From contig CANBQJ010000038.1 of NCBI GenBank assembly GCA_947371645.1, positions 1-22,355 on the forward strand: a stretch of 22,355 nucleotides of DNA, read 5' to 3'. The position numbers and the translations under genes are program-made. The notes beneath the pieces were generated by a model that saw only the letters and a list, made by a program, of their open reading frames with translations, made no database searches and had not been told where the DNA came from. Below, in pieces: positions 1 through 8,736 of the stretch. How positions within the stretch are numbered: position 1 is the stretch's first letter; each line of letters opens with the position of its first letter. The stretch comes from Burkholderiales bacterium. Lineage in GTDB: Bacteria > Pseudomonadota > Gammaproteobacteria > Burkholderiales > Burkholderiaceae.

Positions 1-349
1 GGTCAGCTTCCTGATCTTCAGCGTGGGCGTGCTGGCCCTGGTCGGCCTGCAAGCCCGCATGGGCCGCGCCCAGACCGCCGCCAAGGCCCGTGCCGACGCA
101 TCTTACCTGGCCAGCGAGCTGGTGGGCGTGATGTGGTCGGACATGAAGAACCTCAGCAGCTACAGCGACTGCGCCAAGTACGCACGTTGCCTGGATTGGC
201 AAAACAAGGTGGCCCAAAGCCTGCCTGCTGCCACCACCGCCGTGACGGTCACCCCCAATGAAGGGAAGGTGGAAATCACCATCAAGTGGCGCCAGGGCTC
301 GGACGACGAGCACACCTACGCCACCACCGCCCGCGTGCTCGCCAGTTGA
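1..349 (+). CDS. pilV: Type IV pilus modification protein PilV (3' part)
   Basis: This is the C-terminal 115 residues of a minor pilin whose start lies before the window; the reading frame is open from base 2. The visible protein begins inside the hydrophobic N-terminal pilin helix (VSFLIFSVGVLALVGLQAR), which is typical of PilV just after the prepilin peptidase site. A short variable domain follows, with a Cys pair (SDCAKYARC) and a beta-rich end (VEITIKW). PilV is a minor pilin that helps start and stabilise type IV pilus fibres at the inner membrane. The gene ends 7 bp before pilW and is followed by pilX and pilY1 on the same strand, the usual minor-pilin order. The assignment rests on the helix and on gene order, since the domain itself is poorly conserved. 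Confidence 0.85.
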   Translation, partial: VSFLIFSVGVLALVGLQARMGRAQTAAKARADASYLASELVGVMWSDMKNLSSYSDCAKYARCLDWQNKVAQSLPAATTAVTVTPNEGKVEITIKWRQGSDDEHTYATTARVLAS

Positions 350-356
350 GCTTGTC

Positions 357-1481
357 ATGAACCACATGCCCCTCACTCCCCCCCTGACGGCACGCCACCG
401 CATGAGCGGCTTCACGCTCGTGGAGCTGATGGTCGGCATGGTGCTGGCCCTGCTCACCACGGTGATCATCGCCGAGGTCATGGCCCGCGCCGAAGGCAAC
501 CGCCGCACCACCACCGAAGGCAGTGACGCCCAGGTCAATGCGGCCCTGAGCCTCTACACCCTGCAGCGCGACGTGCAGATGGCCGGCTACGGCCTGATCA
601 ACAACCCCGGCGCGCTGGGCTGCGTGGTCAAAGGCCAGTACGACACCCACGTGACCCGCACCTTCACGCTGGCCCCGGTGGTCATCATGGCCGGTGTCGA
701 CGCGGCCACATCGGACGGCGTGACGGTGCTGCGCAGCGGCACCACCGGCTATGCCGTGCCCATGCTCACCACCGGCAACCACGCCAGCACCGACAGCAAC
801 TTCAGTGTGCAAAGCTCTTTGGGGCTCAACGCGGGTGACCTGATGCTGGCGCTGCCTTCAGCCCAAAGCGGCACCGAGTGGTGCACGCTGTTCACGGTGA
901 AGGCCAGCGGGGCCAACACCCTCACCAGCACGCAAGTGCCGCATGTGGCCGCCAGCGGCACCTGGAACCCTTCGACCAGCATCATGCCCACCACCTACCT
1001 GGCTGGCGCCACCCTGGCCAAGGCCAATGACCTGGTGTTCCGCACCTTCGTGGTCGCCAACGGCACCCTGCAAAGCCTGGACCTGCAGGCCAGCGACGAC
1101 ACCATCAGCACCAACACCCTGGGCAACAACATCGTGCTGCTCAAGGCCTTCTACGGCAAGGACACCACGGGCGACGGCACGGTGGACAGCTACGACACCA
1201 CGACGCCCACGACCACCGCTGACTGGCAGCAGGTCCGCACCATCCGCCTGGCCATCGTGGCCCGCAGCGCCCAGCGAGAAAAGGACGCGGTGACCACCGC
1301 CAACCCCACCTTGAACATGGGCAGCACCGTGGGCGTGGCAGGCACCGCGGACTGCGGCACCAGCAAGTGCCTCACGCTGCACGTCAGCCCCCTCACCGGC
1401 ACCGACACCGAGTGGCAGCACTACCGCTACAAGGTCTTCGACACCGTCGTGCCTTTGCGCAACATCCTGTGGTCGTCCTGA
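357..1481 (+). CDS. pilW: Type IV pilus assembly protein PilW
   Basis: This encodes a 374-residue minor pilin. The ATG at 357 gives a short leader ending in a type III (prepilin peptidase) cleavage site, MSG then FTLVELMVG, with the conserved Glu at +5 of the mature protein followed by a hydrophobic helix. Two PilW signatures are visible: LQRDVQMAGYG after the helix, and a C-terminal segment VFDTVVPLRNILW. PilW forms the pilus-priming tip complex with PilV, PilX, FimU and PilY1. An in-frame ATG at 402 directly before the GFTLVE motif is an alternative start with a minimal leader. The reading frame is open further upstream, but that extension lies inside pilV and shows no pilin feature. The gene is followed by pilX after 1 bp, so the two are probably translationally coupled. 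Confidence 0.93.
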   Translation: MNHMPLTPPLTARHRMSGFTLVELMVGMVLALLTTVIIAEVMARAEGNRRTTTEGSDAQVNAALSLYTLQRDVQMAGYGLINNPGALGCVVKGQYDTHVTRTFTLAPVVIMAGVDAATSDGVTVLRSGTTGYAVPMLTTGNHASTDSNFSVQSSLGLNAGDLMLALPSAQSGTEWCTLFTVKASGANTLTSTQVPHVAASGTWNPSTSIMPTTYLAGATLAKANDLVFRTFVVANGTLQSLDLQASDDTISTNTLGNNIVLLKAFYGKDTTGDGTVDSYDTTTPTTTADWQQVRTIRLAIVARSAQREKDAVTTANPTLNMGSTVGVAGTADCGTSKCLTLHVSPLTGTDTEWQHYRYKVFDTVVPLRNILWSS

Positions 1482-1482
1482 C

Positions 1483-2160
1483 ATGAACACCTCACGCTGC
1501 ACCTCACCAACGGGCGTCGCCGCGCCGAGGCGGGCCCGGGGCATGTCCCTGGTCTTTGCCTTGCTGGCATTGGCCGCGCTCTCACTGGGCTCGGTGGCCT
1601 TGCTGCGCTCGCTGGACACCGGCACCCAGGTGCTGGGCAACCTGGGCTTCAAGCAAGACGCCACCGTGTCTGCCGACGCGGCCACCGAATCGGCCATCAC
1701 CTGGCTGACCGGCTACACCAAGCTCACCGACAACAGCAGCTCCGACGCGTCCATGGGTGGCCGGCAGGGCTACTACGCCAGCAGCCACGACGGGGTGGAC
1801 ATCACCGGCCAGCAAAGCGGTGCCACCCGCGAGCTCATCGACTGGGACGGCAACAGCTGCGCCAACGTCAGCACCGCAGGCAGCTGCACCCTGGCCCCGT
1901 TCACCCTCGACACCAGCAACGGCGTCACCACCCAGTACGTCATCTTCCGCCTGTGCAATGCCACCGGCATGATCACCGACGACTCGGGTTGCCTCAAGCC
2001 CACCAACGCCGTGGGCACGTCCACCAAGCGCGGCAAATTGGACTACGGGGACTACGCCCGCTTCAGCAGCGTGGCCGGCCCCTACTACCGGATCGTGGTG
2101 CGCTCGGTGAGCGCTGCCCGCCAGACCACGAGCTTCACGGAAACGATCGTGCACTTCTGA
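1483..2160 (+). CDS. pilX: Type IV pilus assembly protein PilX
   Basis: This encodes a 225-residue minor pilin of the PilX family. A basic leader of about 20 residues (ending RARG) precedes a hydrophobic helix (MSLVFALLALAALSLGSVALLR), which is how PilX proteins begin; the canonical FTLxE is relaxed, as is common in PilX. The sequence then has the typical SADAATESAI segment, four Cys in the variable domain, and a PilX-like end (GPYYRIVVRSV ... SFTETIVHF). PilX works with PilW and PilY1 in pilus assembly and adhesion. The ATG overlaps the region of the pilW stop with a 1-bp gap. The TGA stop is the first TGA of a three-copy 13-bp tandem repeat. Confidence 0.92.
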   Translation: MNTSRCTSPTGVAAPRRARGMSLVFALLALAALSLGSVALLRSLDTGTQVLGNLGFKQDATVSADAATESAITWLTGYTKLTDNSSSDASMGGRQGYYASSHDGVDITGQQSGATRELIDWDGNSCANVSTAGSCTLAPFTLDTSNGVTTQYVIFRLCNATGMITDDSGCLKPTNAVGTSTKRGKLDYGDYARFSSVAGPYYRIVVRSVSAARQTTSFTETIVHF

Positions 2161-2196
2161 TGTCCAGCCCTGATGCCCAGCTTTGATGCCCAGCCC
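2158..2196. repeat. 13-bp tandem repeat, three copies, at the end of pilX
   Basis: Three head-to-tail units run TGATGTCCAGCCC, TGATGCCCAGCTT and TGATGCCCAGCCC. The first TGA is the pilX stop codon. Because 13 is not a multiple of three, the TGA of each unit falls in a different frame, so the array stops translation in all three forward frames. It occupies most of the 59-bp gap before pilY1. Confidence 0.9.
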
Positions 2197-2214
2197 GTCT
2201 TCGGGCGAAGGGAG
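2193..2214 (+). promoter_or_regulatory. pilY1 ribosome binding site behind a small hairpin
   Basis: A near-perfect Shine-Dalgarno sequence, GAAGGGAG (2207-2214), sits 5 nt before the pilY1 ATG at 2220 and fixes that start. Immediately upstream is a 5-bp G+C stem with a 4-nt loop (GCCCG-TCTT-CGGGC, 2193-2206). The hairpin touches the binding site and could set its accessibility; that role is inference. Confidence 0.65.
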
Positions 2215-2219
2215 ACCCC

Positions 2220-5200
2220 ATGAAGACCATTGCCTTTGCACACCTTCGCCGCCTGGCGCTCGCCTTGAGCCTGACTGCGGCGGCCCTGGGCCAGTTCACC
2301 CAGGTGCTGGCCGCCACGACCGACCTGGCCAACGCGCCCCTGTCGAGCACCCAGTCCAATGCCAAGCCCAACCTGATGTTCGTGCTGGACTCGTCGGGCT
2401 CGATGGCCAGCGACTACATGCCAGATGAAGTGGCCAACAACAACAACCTCCCACCCCAGAGCTGGGGCCAGAACTACGACTACACCAACACCTACGGCTA
2501 CCGCAGCTCGCAGTGCAATGGCCTGGCCTACAACCCCGACCTCATCTACAGCGCCCCGGTGACCTCGCAGGGCAACAGCTACCCCGACATGTCGGCCACA
2601 GCCGCCTGGGGCGATGGCTTTCAGCCCAGCCTGAAGACCTCACCCGCTCGCCTGCGCACCACCACCAGCGCCACCATGGACGCCAGCGCCTCGGGCGTGA
2701 GCAAGACCTTCACCATCGACTCTTCGCCGGACAAGTCCACGGCCAAACTGGCCCTGGCCACCTACAGCGGCACGCCCACCGTCGTCATCTACAGCTATGA
2801 CCAGGGCGTGGGCTCACAAGCCCAATGGATGATGGGCACGGTCACCGCCGTCACAACCAGCACCATCACGGTCTCGGTGACCTTTTCGACCACCGACGCC
2901 ACCACAAGCTACGCCAGCTGGATCATTGGCCAGCCCAGCACCGGCAACCTGAGCACCAGCGTCTACTACGCCTACAACAAGAGCGGCAGCACCCCTGAAG
3001 CCCTGAGCTGGACCTTCGACACCAGCGGCAACGCGCTCGCCACCACCTTCTTCAACCAGTGCAAGGCCTACACCACCACGGCCAGCACCTTCTTCACCGG
3101 CGTCACCGTCAGCACCCTGACGGCCGCGCAGCAAAGCAACTACGCCAACTGGTACAGCTACTACCGCACCCGACTGCTGGCCGTGCGCTCGGCAGCAGGG
3201 CGCTCGTTCAAGTCCATGACGGACAACTTTCGCGTGGGCTTCACGGTCATCAGCGACCCCTATGCCGTCGATGGCAGCAACGGCTTTGTGTCTGCCGGCG
3301 ACTTCGACAGCACCCAGAAGAAGAAGTTCTACGACAGCCTCTACAGCGCCGACGCCAGCAACTACACCCCCCTGCGCGGTGCACTCAGCAAGATGGGCCG
3401 CTACTACGCCAACGCGGCGCCTGGCCAGACCGGCAACCTGGTGAGCGGCCAGTCCACCGCCACCGCCGACCCGGTGCAGTACAGCTGCCAGCGCAACTAC
3501 GCCCTGCTGTCCACCGACGGCTACTGGAACACCAACATCGAAAGCAGCAGCAAGCAGTACGGCCCCTACAAGGTGGACGGCAAGACCACCGTGGGCCAGC
3601 AAGATGGCTTTGACGTGCGGCCCCAGTACGACGGCTCGGTCACCACGCGCGTGGACAGCTATGTGTTTGGCTACACCTTCGCCACCGCCACGCCGATCAC
3701 GGTGAACTACGCGATTGCCTACACGAGCACGGCCGAAGTGACCACCTACAGCACCGGAACGGTGAAGGTCAAAACCGGCGGCACCACCAAGAACCCCATC
3801 TACACCACCTACAACACCTACACCAAGAAGGTGACCAACCAGGGTGCGACAGCGTCCAAGCCCAGCTACAACACCACCTCCGAGACCAAGAACTACTCGG
3901 CTCAGCAGACGCGCACGATCACCTACACGAATGGCGTCCAGACCAGCGACGTCAACTCGCCCGCAGCCGGCCCCACCATCACCCAGGTGGGCAACGCATC
4001 GCGCACGACAGAAGTCTTTGACCACGACGGCACGCTGGGCAGCTGGACCACCAAAGGCACCGTCACCACGACCGTCAACAACACCTGCACGGACAACCCT
4101 GTCAACACCTGCAGTGCCTACCAGACGGCCTACACCAACACCGGCGGCAGCCCCAGCACGGTGTACCTGAACCAGACCGCAGGCGGCAAGTCCAAGACGG
4201 GCGAAACCCCCGGCCAGAGCGTGGAGGGCAGCCACACGACCTTCCAGAACGCCACCACCTCGAACACCACCACCACAGCCGGCTACACCGACTCGCTGGC
4301 CGACGTGGCCGAGTACTACTACGTCACGCCCTTCCGCGCCTCTACCTCGGTCAACTGCATGCTGACGCCCAAGGACAGCAACTGCAAGGGCGACCTCTCC
4401 CCCTCGGACATCGACACGGCCAGCTACCAGCACATGACGACCTTCACCCTGGGCCTGGGCGTGAACGGCAACTTCAAGTACGACCCCAAGTACCTGTCGC
4501 AGACATCGGGTGACTACTTCAACGTCACCCGCGGCAAGGACGACAGCAACAACACCGTCAACTGGCCCATGCCGTACAACCCCAGCAACCTCAACCTCGA
4601 TGTGCCCGGCAAGATCGACGACCTCTGGCACGCGGCAGTCAACGGCCGTGGCCGCTACTTCACCTCGTCCGACCCCAAGACGCTGAGCGCCGCACTCGAC
4701 AGCACGCTCAACACCGTGATCGCTGCGTCAGGCTACGGCGGCTCGGCTGCGGCCAGCTCGCTCAAGCCCGTGCTGGGCACCGACCTGGTCTTCCTGGCGT
4801 CTTACACGACGGTGACCTGGTCTGGCGACGTCAAGGCCTTCAAGCTCAACGTCAACGCCAACAACGAGGTGGTGCCCGTCGAACAGATGTGGAGTGCCGC
4901 CGACACCCTGAACACCCGCGTCTTCAGCAACCGCAAGATCTATTACGCCGGCCAGGTGAGCAGCAACGGCAAGACCAGCACCGCGCTCAAGGACTTCAAC
5001 TACACCAACCTCAGCGCGGACAACCTCAAGGGCAACTTCGACAACGTCTGCAACAAGAGCCCGACACCCCTGCAATGCAGCACCTTGACCGACGCCCTCA
5101 AGACCGCGGCCAACGCCGGCAGCAATGTGGTGGACTTCATCCGTGGCGACCGCAGCAATGAAATCAGCATCGCGTCGACCGAGCACCCCTTCCGCACCCG

Positions 5201-6716
5201 CACCAGCGTGCTGGGCGACATCATCAACGCCTCGCCGGTGTTCGTGGGGGCCCCACCCTTCCAGTACGGCGATGCCGGCTACGGCCCCTACGTCACGGCC
5301 AAGGTCAACCGCAAGAAAGTGATCTATGCGGCCGCCAACGATGGCATGTTGCACGCGTTCAATGGCGAAACGGGCTCATCGGGCGCCGAGCTGTGGGCCT
5401 TCGTGCCCACGGCCGTGATGCCCAACCTCTACCGCCTGGTGGACACCAACTACGCCAACGGCCACCTCTACTATGTGGACGGCTCGCCCGTGGTGGGCGA
5501 CGTCTACGACGGCAGCAACTGGCGCACCATCCTCGTGGGCGGCCTCAACAAGGGCGGCAAGAGCTACTACGCACTGGACGTGACCGACCCGGACAGCCCC
5601 AGCCTGCTCTGGGAGATCGACAACACGCAGAGCAACTTCAGCAACCTGGGCTACACCTATGGCAACCCCCTGATCACCAAGGTCAAGGACCCGAGCAACA
5701 CCGACAACTGGATCTGGGCGGTCGCCTTCACCTCGGGCCACAACAACGTCGACAACGGCGGTGACGGCAACGGCTCGCTGTTCGTGGTCAACGCCGTGAC
5801 CGGTGCCCGCCTCTACAAGGTCGACACCACCTACAAGGACGCCGCCAACAAGACCACCAACGCGGGCACCACCACCACGCCCAGCGGCCTGTCCAAGATC
5901 AACGCCTGGATCACCTCGGAAGCCAACAACCAGGCCGAGCGCTTCTACGGCGGCGATCTCCTGGGCAACCTCTGGCGCTTCGATGTCAACGGCATGGTCG
6001 AGCCCAAGAACAGCGCCCTGCGCCTGGCCCAGCTCCAGACCAGCGCCACCAGCACCGATGCCCAGCCCATCATGGTCCGCCCTGAACTGGCCGAAGTCGG
6101 CTACGGCGGCGCGCGCTACCCGGTGGTGCTGATCGGCACCGGCAAGTACCTGGGCACCACCGACCTGCAGACCCCGACCGACGCAACGGCGGCCCAGCAA
6201 GCCATCTACGCCATCAAAGACCCGATGACCAGCACCGGCTGGGGCCCCATCCGTGGCAACAGCAACCTGGTCGCGCAGACCCTGGTGGACAACAGCGCCA
6301 AGACCGTTCGCACCATCCCCTCGCCCAACAAGGTGGACTGGACGAACAACATCGGCTGGACCGTCACCCTGCCGACGGCCAAAGAGCGTGTCGCCATCGA
6401 CATGAACATGCAGTACAACACCCTGGGCGTGATCTCTCACGTGCCGGTGGGCACCGCCTGCTCACCCTCTGGCCAGTCCTGGATCTACTTCCTCAACGTC
6501 ACCACCGGGGCCGCGCCCACCGTCGGCACGGAAGTCGGCAACGTCATCGAGTCGGGCCTGGGCACGGGCATCACCTGGTTCGACCTGGGCAACGGCGAAT
6601 CCACGGTGCTGGTGCCCGACGACAAGCTGGGCATCCACGCCGAAGTGCCGCCGGTGACGTCGACGACCACCACCAACCCGGCCAAGCGCGTGTCCTGGCG
6701 CGAGCTGGTCAACTGA
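2220..6716 (+). CDS. pilY1: Type IV pilus tip adhesin / biogenesis factor PilY1
   Basis: This is a 1498-residue secreted protein. It has a Sec signal peptide (residues 1-31, ending QVLA), then a von Willebrand A domain starting NLMFVLDSSGSM with an intact MIDAS motif (D57, S59, S61). The VWA second metal strand is near residue 427 (ALLSTDGYWN). A Thr/Tyr/Asn-rich stretch runs from about residue 435 to 690 before the conserved SLADVAEYYYVTPFR segment. The C-terminal half carries the PilY1 propeller signatures VIYAAANDGMLHAFNG, YYVDGSPVVGDV, ILVGGLNKGGKSYYALDVTD and FYGGDLLGNLWRFD. A loop with Asp/Asn at 1178, 1182 and 1184 resembles the calcium site that in Pseudomonas PilY1 controls pilus extension and retraction. 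PilY1 sits at the pilus tip on the minor-pilin complex and acts in adhesion and surface sensing. The start is fixed by a strong ribosome binding site. Confidence 0.95.
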   Translation: MKTIAFAHLRRLALALSLTAAALGQFTQVLAATTDLANAPLSSTQSNAKPNLMFVLDSSGSMASDYMPDEVANNNNLPPQSWGQNYDYTNTYGYRSSQCNGLAYNPDLIYSAPVTSQGNSYPDMSATAAWGDGFQPSLKTSPARLRTTTSATMDASASGVSKTFTIDSSPDKSTAKLALATYSGTPTVVIYSYDQGVGSQAQWMMGTVTAVTTSTITVSVTFSTTDATTSYASWIIGQPSTGNLSTSVYYAYNKSGSTPEALSWTFDTSGNALATTFFNQCKAYTTTASTFFTGVTVSTLTAAQQSNYANWYSYYRTRLLAVRSAAGRSFKSMTDNFRVGFTVISDPYAVDGSNGFVSAGDFDSTQKKKFYDSLYSADASNYTPLRGALSKMGRYYANAAPGQTGNLVSGQSTATADPVQYSCQRNYALLSTDGYWNTNIESSSKQYGPYKVDGKTTVGQQDGFDVRPQYDGSVTTRVDSYVFGYTFATATPITVNYAIAYTSTAEVTTYSTGTVKVKTGGTTKNPIYTTYNTYTKKVTNQGATASKPSYNTTSETKNYSAQQTRTITYTNGVQTSDVNSPAAGPTITQVGNASRTTEVFDHDGTLGSWTTKGTVTTTVNNTCTDNPVNTCSAYQTAYTNTGGSPSTVYLNQTAGGKSKTGETPGQSVEGSHTTFQNATTSNTTTTAGYTDSLADVAEYYYVTPFRASTSVNCMLTPKDSNCKGDLSPSDIDTASYQHMTTFTLGLGVNGNFKYDPKYLSQTSGDYFNVTRGKDDSNNTVNWPMPYNPSNLNLDVPGKIDDLWHAAVNGRGRYFTSSDPKTLSAALDSTLNTVIAASGYGGSAAASSLKPVLGTDLVFLASYTTVTWSGDVKAFKLNVNANNEVVPVEQMWSAADTLNTRVFSNRKIYYAGQVSSNGKTSTALKDFNYTNLSADNLKGNFDNVCNKSPTPLQCSTLTDALKTAANAGSNVVDFIRGDRSNEISIASTEHPFRTRTSVLGDIINASPVFVGAPPFQYGDAGYGPYVTAKVNRKKVIYAAANDGMLHAFNGETGSSGAELWAFVPTAVMPNLYRLVDTNYANGHLYYVDGSPVVGDVYDGSNWRTILVGGLNKGGKSYYALDVTDPDSPSLLWEIDNTQSNFSNLGYTYGNPLITKVKDPSNTDNWIWAVAFTSGHNNVDNGGDGNGSLFVVNAVTGARLYKVDTTYKDAANKTTNAGTTTTPSGLSKINAWITSEANNQAERFYGGDLLGNLWRFDVNGMVEPKNSALRLAQLQTSATSTDAQPIMVRPELAEVGYGGARYPVVLIGTGKYLGTTDLQTPTDATAAQQAIYAIKDPMTSTGWGPIRGNSNLVAQTLVDNSAKTVRTIPSPNKVDWTNNIGWTVTLPTAKERVAIDMNMQYNTLGVISHVPVGTACSPSGQSWIYFLNVTTGAAPTVGTEVGNVIESGLGTGITWFDLGNGESTVLVPDDKLGIHAEVPPVTSTTTTNPAKRVSWRELVN

Positions 6717-6735
6717 GCGCGCAGGGGCCGCGGAC

Positions 6736-7425
6736 ATGTGGAAGCTCACCCCCGCCGTGGTTGCCGCATCGGCGCTGCACGTGGCAGCCTGGGTGGGCAT
6801 GCAGGGCTGGCATGCGCAGTCGGCCGTCGCGCCCCGCAGCGTGGTGAGCCGGCACTGGCAGGTGCGCCAGGTGGCCCTGGCGGCCGCGCCCACCAGCGCG
6901 ACGGACGTGGCCGTGCAACCCCAGCCCACGCTGGCACCAGCCCCAGACGACCCGCGTACCGAGCCGCCCGAGCTGCAGGCCCCCGAGCTCACTGCCACCC
7001 GCCAGGGCAGCCCCGCCGCCGAGGCCACACCCGTGGCCCCGAGCGCTGCGCCAGCCGACACCGATGCCCTGCCCGACCCCTACTGGCCCCGCCCCCAGCT
7101 GAGCCGGCCTCCCGTGCCCCGCACGGTGGTGGCCATCGACTTCCCCGCCGGTGAGCCCACCCCGGGCCGCCACACTGCCGTGCTGGCGCTCTACATCGAC
7201 GAGGCGGGCCTGGTGCAACGCGTTGACGCCACGGACGTGCAGCTGCCTGGCCCCTACATCGAAGCCGCGCGCAACGCCTTCCTGACGACGCGCTTCGAGC
7301 CCGGCGAAATCCAGGGGCGTGCGGTCAAGTCGCTCATCCACGTCGAGGTGCGCTTCGACCAGGCCGAAGCGCAACTCAGCGCCCCGCCCACGCGGCCCAG
7401 CCGCCACTTCGCCGGCCTGCAGTGA
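6736..7425 (+). CDS. TonB C-terminal-domain-like membrane-anchored protein
   Basis: This encodes 229 residues with a TonB-like architecture. One N-terminal membrane segment comes first (about residues 5-25, containing S and H as in the TonB anchor: AASALHVAAW). A Pro/Ala/Glu-rich periplasmic linker covers about residues 50-125. The C-terminal domain of about 85 residues (VVAIDFPAGEPTPGRH ... ALYIDEAGLVQRVD ... FLTTRFEPGEIQGRAVKS) has the beta-alpha-beta pattern of TonB_C. TonB proteins pass proton-motive energy to outer-membrane transporters, but no exbB, exbD or receptor gene is nearby. The gene starts 19 bp after pilY1 and probably belongs to the same transcript; many relatives carry pilE at this place. 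It could be a periplasm-spanning partner of the pilus rather than a true energy transducer. The family call is fairly sure, the role is not. Confidence 0.65.
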   Translation: MWKLTPAVVAASALHVAAWVGMQGWHAQSAVAPRSVVSRHWQVRQVALAAAPTSATDVAVQPQPTLAPAPDDPRTEPPELQAPELTATRQGSPAAEATPVAPSAAPADTDALPDPYWPRPQLSRPPVPRTVVAIDFPAGEPTPGRHTAVLALYIDEAGLVQRVDATDVQLPGPYIEAARNAFLTTRFEPGEIQGRAVKSLIHVEVRFDQAEAQLSAPPTRPSRHFAGLQ

Positions 7426-7442
7426 GGCGCGCCGGTGCCCGC

Positions 7443-7455
7443 CTCAGCGGCTGAG
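7443..7455. other. Perfect dyad at the convergent tonB-like/glcF border
   Basis: CTCAGC-G-GCTGAG is a perfect inverted repeat that contains the glcF stop codon, within a border of only 18 bp between two convergent genes. It could form a short hairpin in both transcripts. There is no T-run, so it is not a standard intrinsic terminator. Confidence 0.35.
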
Positions 7456-8718
7456 CGCCCCGTCCAGCACCTCCAGCCAGTGCTTGACCGGCGTGGGGGT
7501 GCCCGACTGCAGGTGCACGATGCAGCCGATGTTGGCGCTGGTGATCACGGCCGCGTCCAGCGCACCGATGTGGCCCAGCTTGTCGTCGCGCAAGCGCTTG
7601 GCCATCTCGGGCTGCAGCAGGCTGTAGGCCCCACCGGCACCGCAGCACTGGTGGCTGTCGGTGCGGGCCACGCGCAGGTCAAACCCCAGGTCACGCAAAC
7701 CTTGCTCGACCGGGCCTGGGCGGGCGGCACTGCCCAGCTGCTGCGCATGGCTCAGGCTGCACGGAGGGTGGTAGGCCACAGGCCCCAGGCTGGCCGGGTT
7801 CACGCCGGCGCGCTGCAGCTTGCGTTGCAACAGGGGCACCCAGGCGGGCAACAGCTCGCCGGGGTCACGCACCAGGGCGGCCACGCGGCGGGCTTTGTCG
7901 GCGTACACCGGGTCGTCGGCCAGCAAATGCCCATAGTCCTTGACCCAGGCACCGCAGCCCGAAGCGTTGACCACGATGGCCTCCACCGGCGTGGCGCCCT
8001 CGACATGCGGCCACCAGGCGTCGATGTTGCGGCGGGCGCGCACCTTGGCCCCGTCGACATCGCCCATGTGGCCCTGGATGGCGCCACAGCAGGTGCCACG
8101 CGGCACGTCCACGCGCACGCCCACGGCGTCCAGCACGCGGGCCGTGGCCACGTCGATGTGGGGGCGCAGGCCCGGCTGCACGCAGCCTTGCGGCATCAGC
8201 ATGCGCCGCGTGTGCAGGCTCTTGACGGCGTCTGGCCAGGCGGGTGGCGCCAGGGGCGGGGCTTCGGGCACGCGCTCACGCAGCGTGGCGGGCAGCAGCG
8301 GCCGCATGGCCTGCCCCAGCTTGAGCAAAGGCGCAAACAGCGGCGACGGCATGAGCCAGCGCACGCCTGCGCGCAAGAGGCGCTGGCCCAGGGGACGCTG
8401 CACCTGCTCGTCCACCACGGCCTGCCCAGCGGCCAGCAGGGTGTGGTACTGCACGCCTGAAGGGCAGGTGCTTTCGCAATGCCGGCAGCCGATGCAGCGG
8501 TCCAGGTGCGCCTGGGTGGTCTGCGTGGGCGCCTGACCTTCGAACACCTGCTTCATCAGGTAGATGCGGCCACGCGGGCCGTCCAGCTCGTCGCCGGTCA
8601 AACGGTAGGTGGGGCAGGTGGCGTTGCAAAAGCCGCAGTGCACGCACTGGCGCAGCACCGCTTCGGCGGCCTGTCCGCGTGCGCTGCCTTGGTGGGCGGG
8701 GGCCAGGGTGGTCTGCAT
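7444..8718 (-). CDS. glcF: Glycolate oxidase iron-sulfur subunit GlcF
   Basis: This encodes 424 residues, the usual GlcF length. Two 4Fe-4S ferredoxin motifs lie near the N-terminus: CVHCGFCNATCP (C25, C28, C31, C35) and CIGCRHCESTCPSG (C75, C78, C81, C85). Two CCG-type cysteine-rich domains follow (GTCCGAIQGHMGD and HQCCGAGGAYSLLQ), as in heterodisulfide-reductase-like subunits. GlcF carries electrons from the flavin subunits GlcD and GlcE when glycolate is oxidised to glyoxylate at the inner membrane, feeding electrons to the quinone pool. The gene starts 18 bp after glcE and must be co-transcribed with it. No other start fits better than the ATG at 8718. Its end faces the tonB-like gene with an 18-bp gap. 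Confidence 0.94.
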   Translation of the reverse strand: MQTTLAPAHQGSARGQAAEAVLRQCVHCGFCNATCPTYRLTGDELDGPRGRIYLMKQVFEGQAPTQTTQAHLDRCIGCRHCESTCPSGVQYHTLLAAGQAVVDEQVQRPLGQRLLRAGVRWLMPSPLFAPLLKLGQAMRPLLPATLRERVPEAPPLAPPAWPDAVKSLHTRRMLMPQGCVQPGLRPHIDVATARVLDAVGVRVDVPRGTCCGAIQGHMGDVDGAKVRARRNIDAWWPHVEGATPVEAIVVNASGCGAWVKDYGHLLADDPVYADKARRVAALVRDPGELLPAWVPLLQRKLQRAGVNPASLGPVAYHPPCSLSHAQQLGSAARPGPVEQGLRDLGFDLRVARTDSHQCCGAGGAYSLLQPEMAKRLRDDKLGHIGALDAAVITSANIGCIVHLQSGTPTPVKHWLEVLDGALSR

Positions 8719-8736
8719 GGGTGGTTTACGGGTGGC

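Noticed and set aside
2814..4631. A 605-codon minus-strand open frame inside pilY1
   Set aside because: It is a Val/Gly/Ala-rich antisense shadow of the Thr-rich pilY1 coding sequence, with no motif and no start signals.
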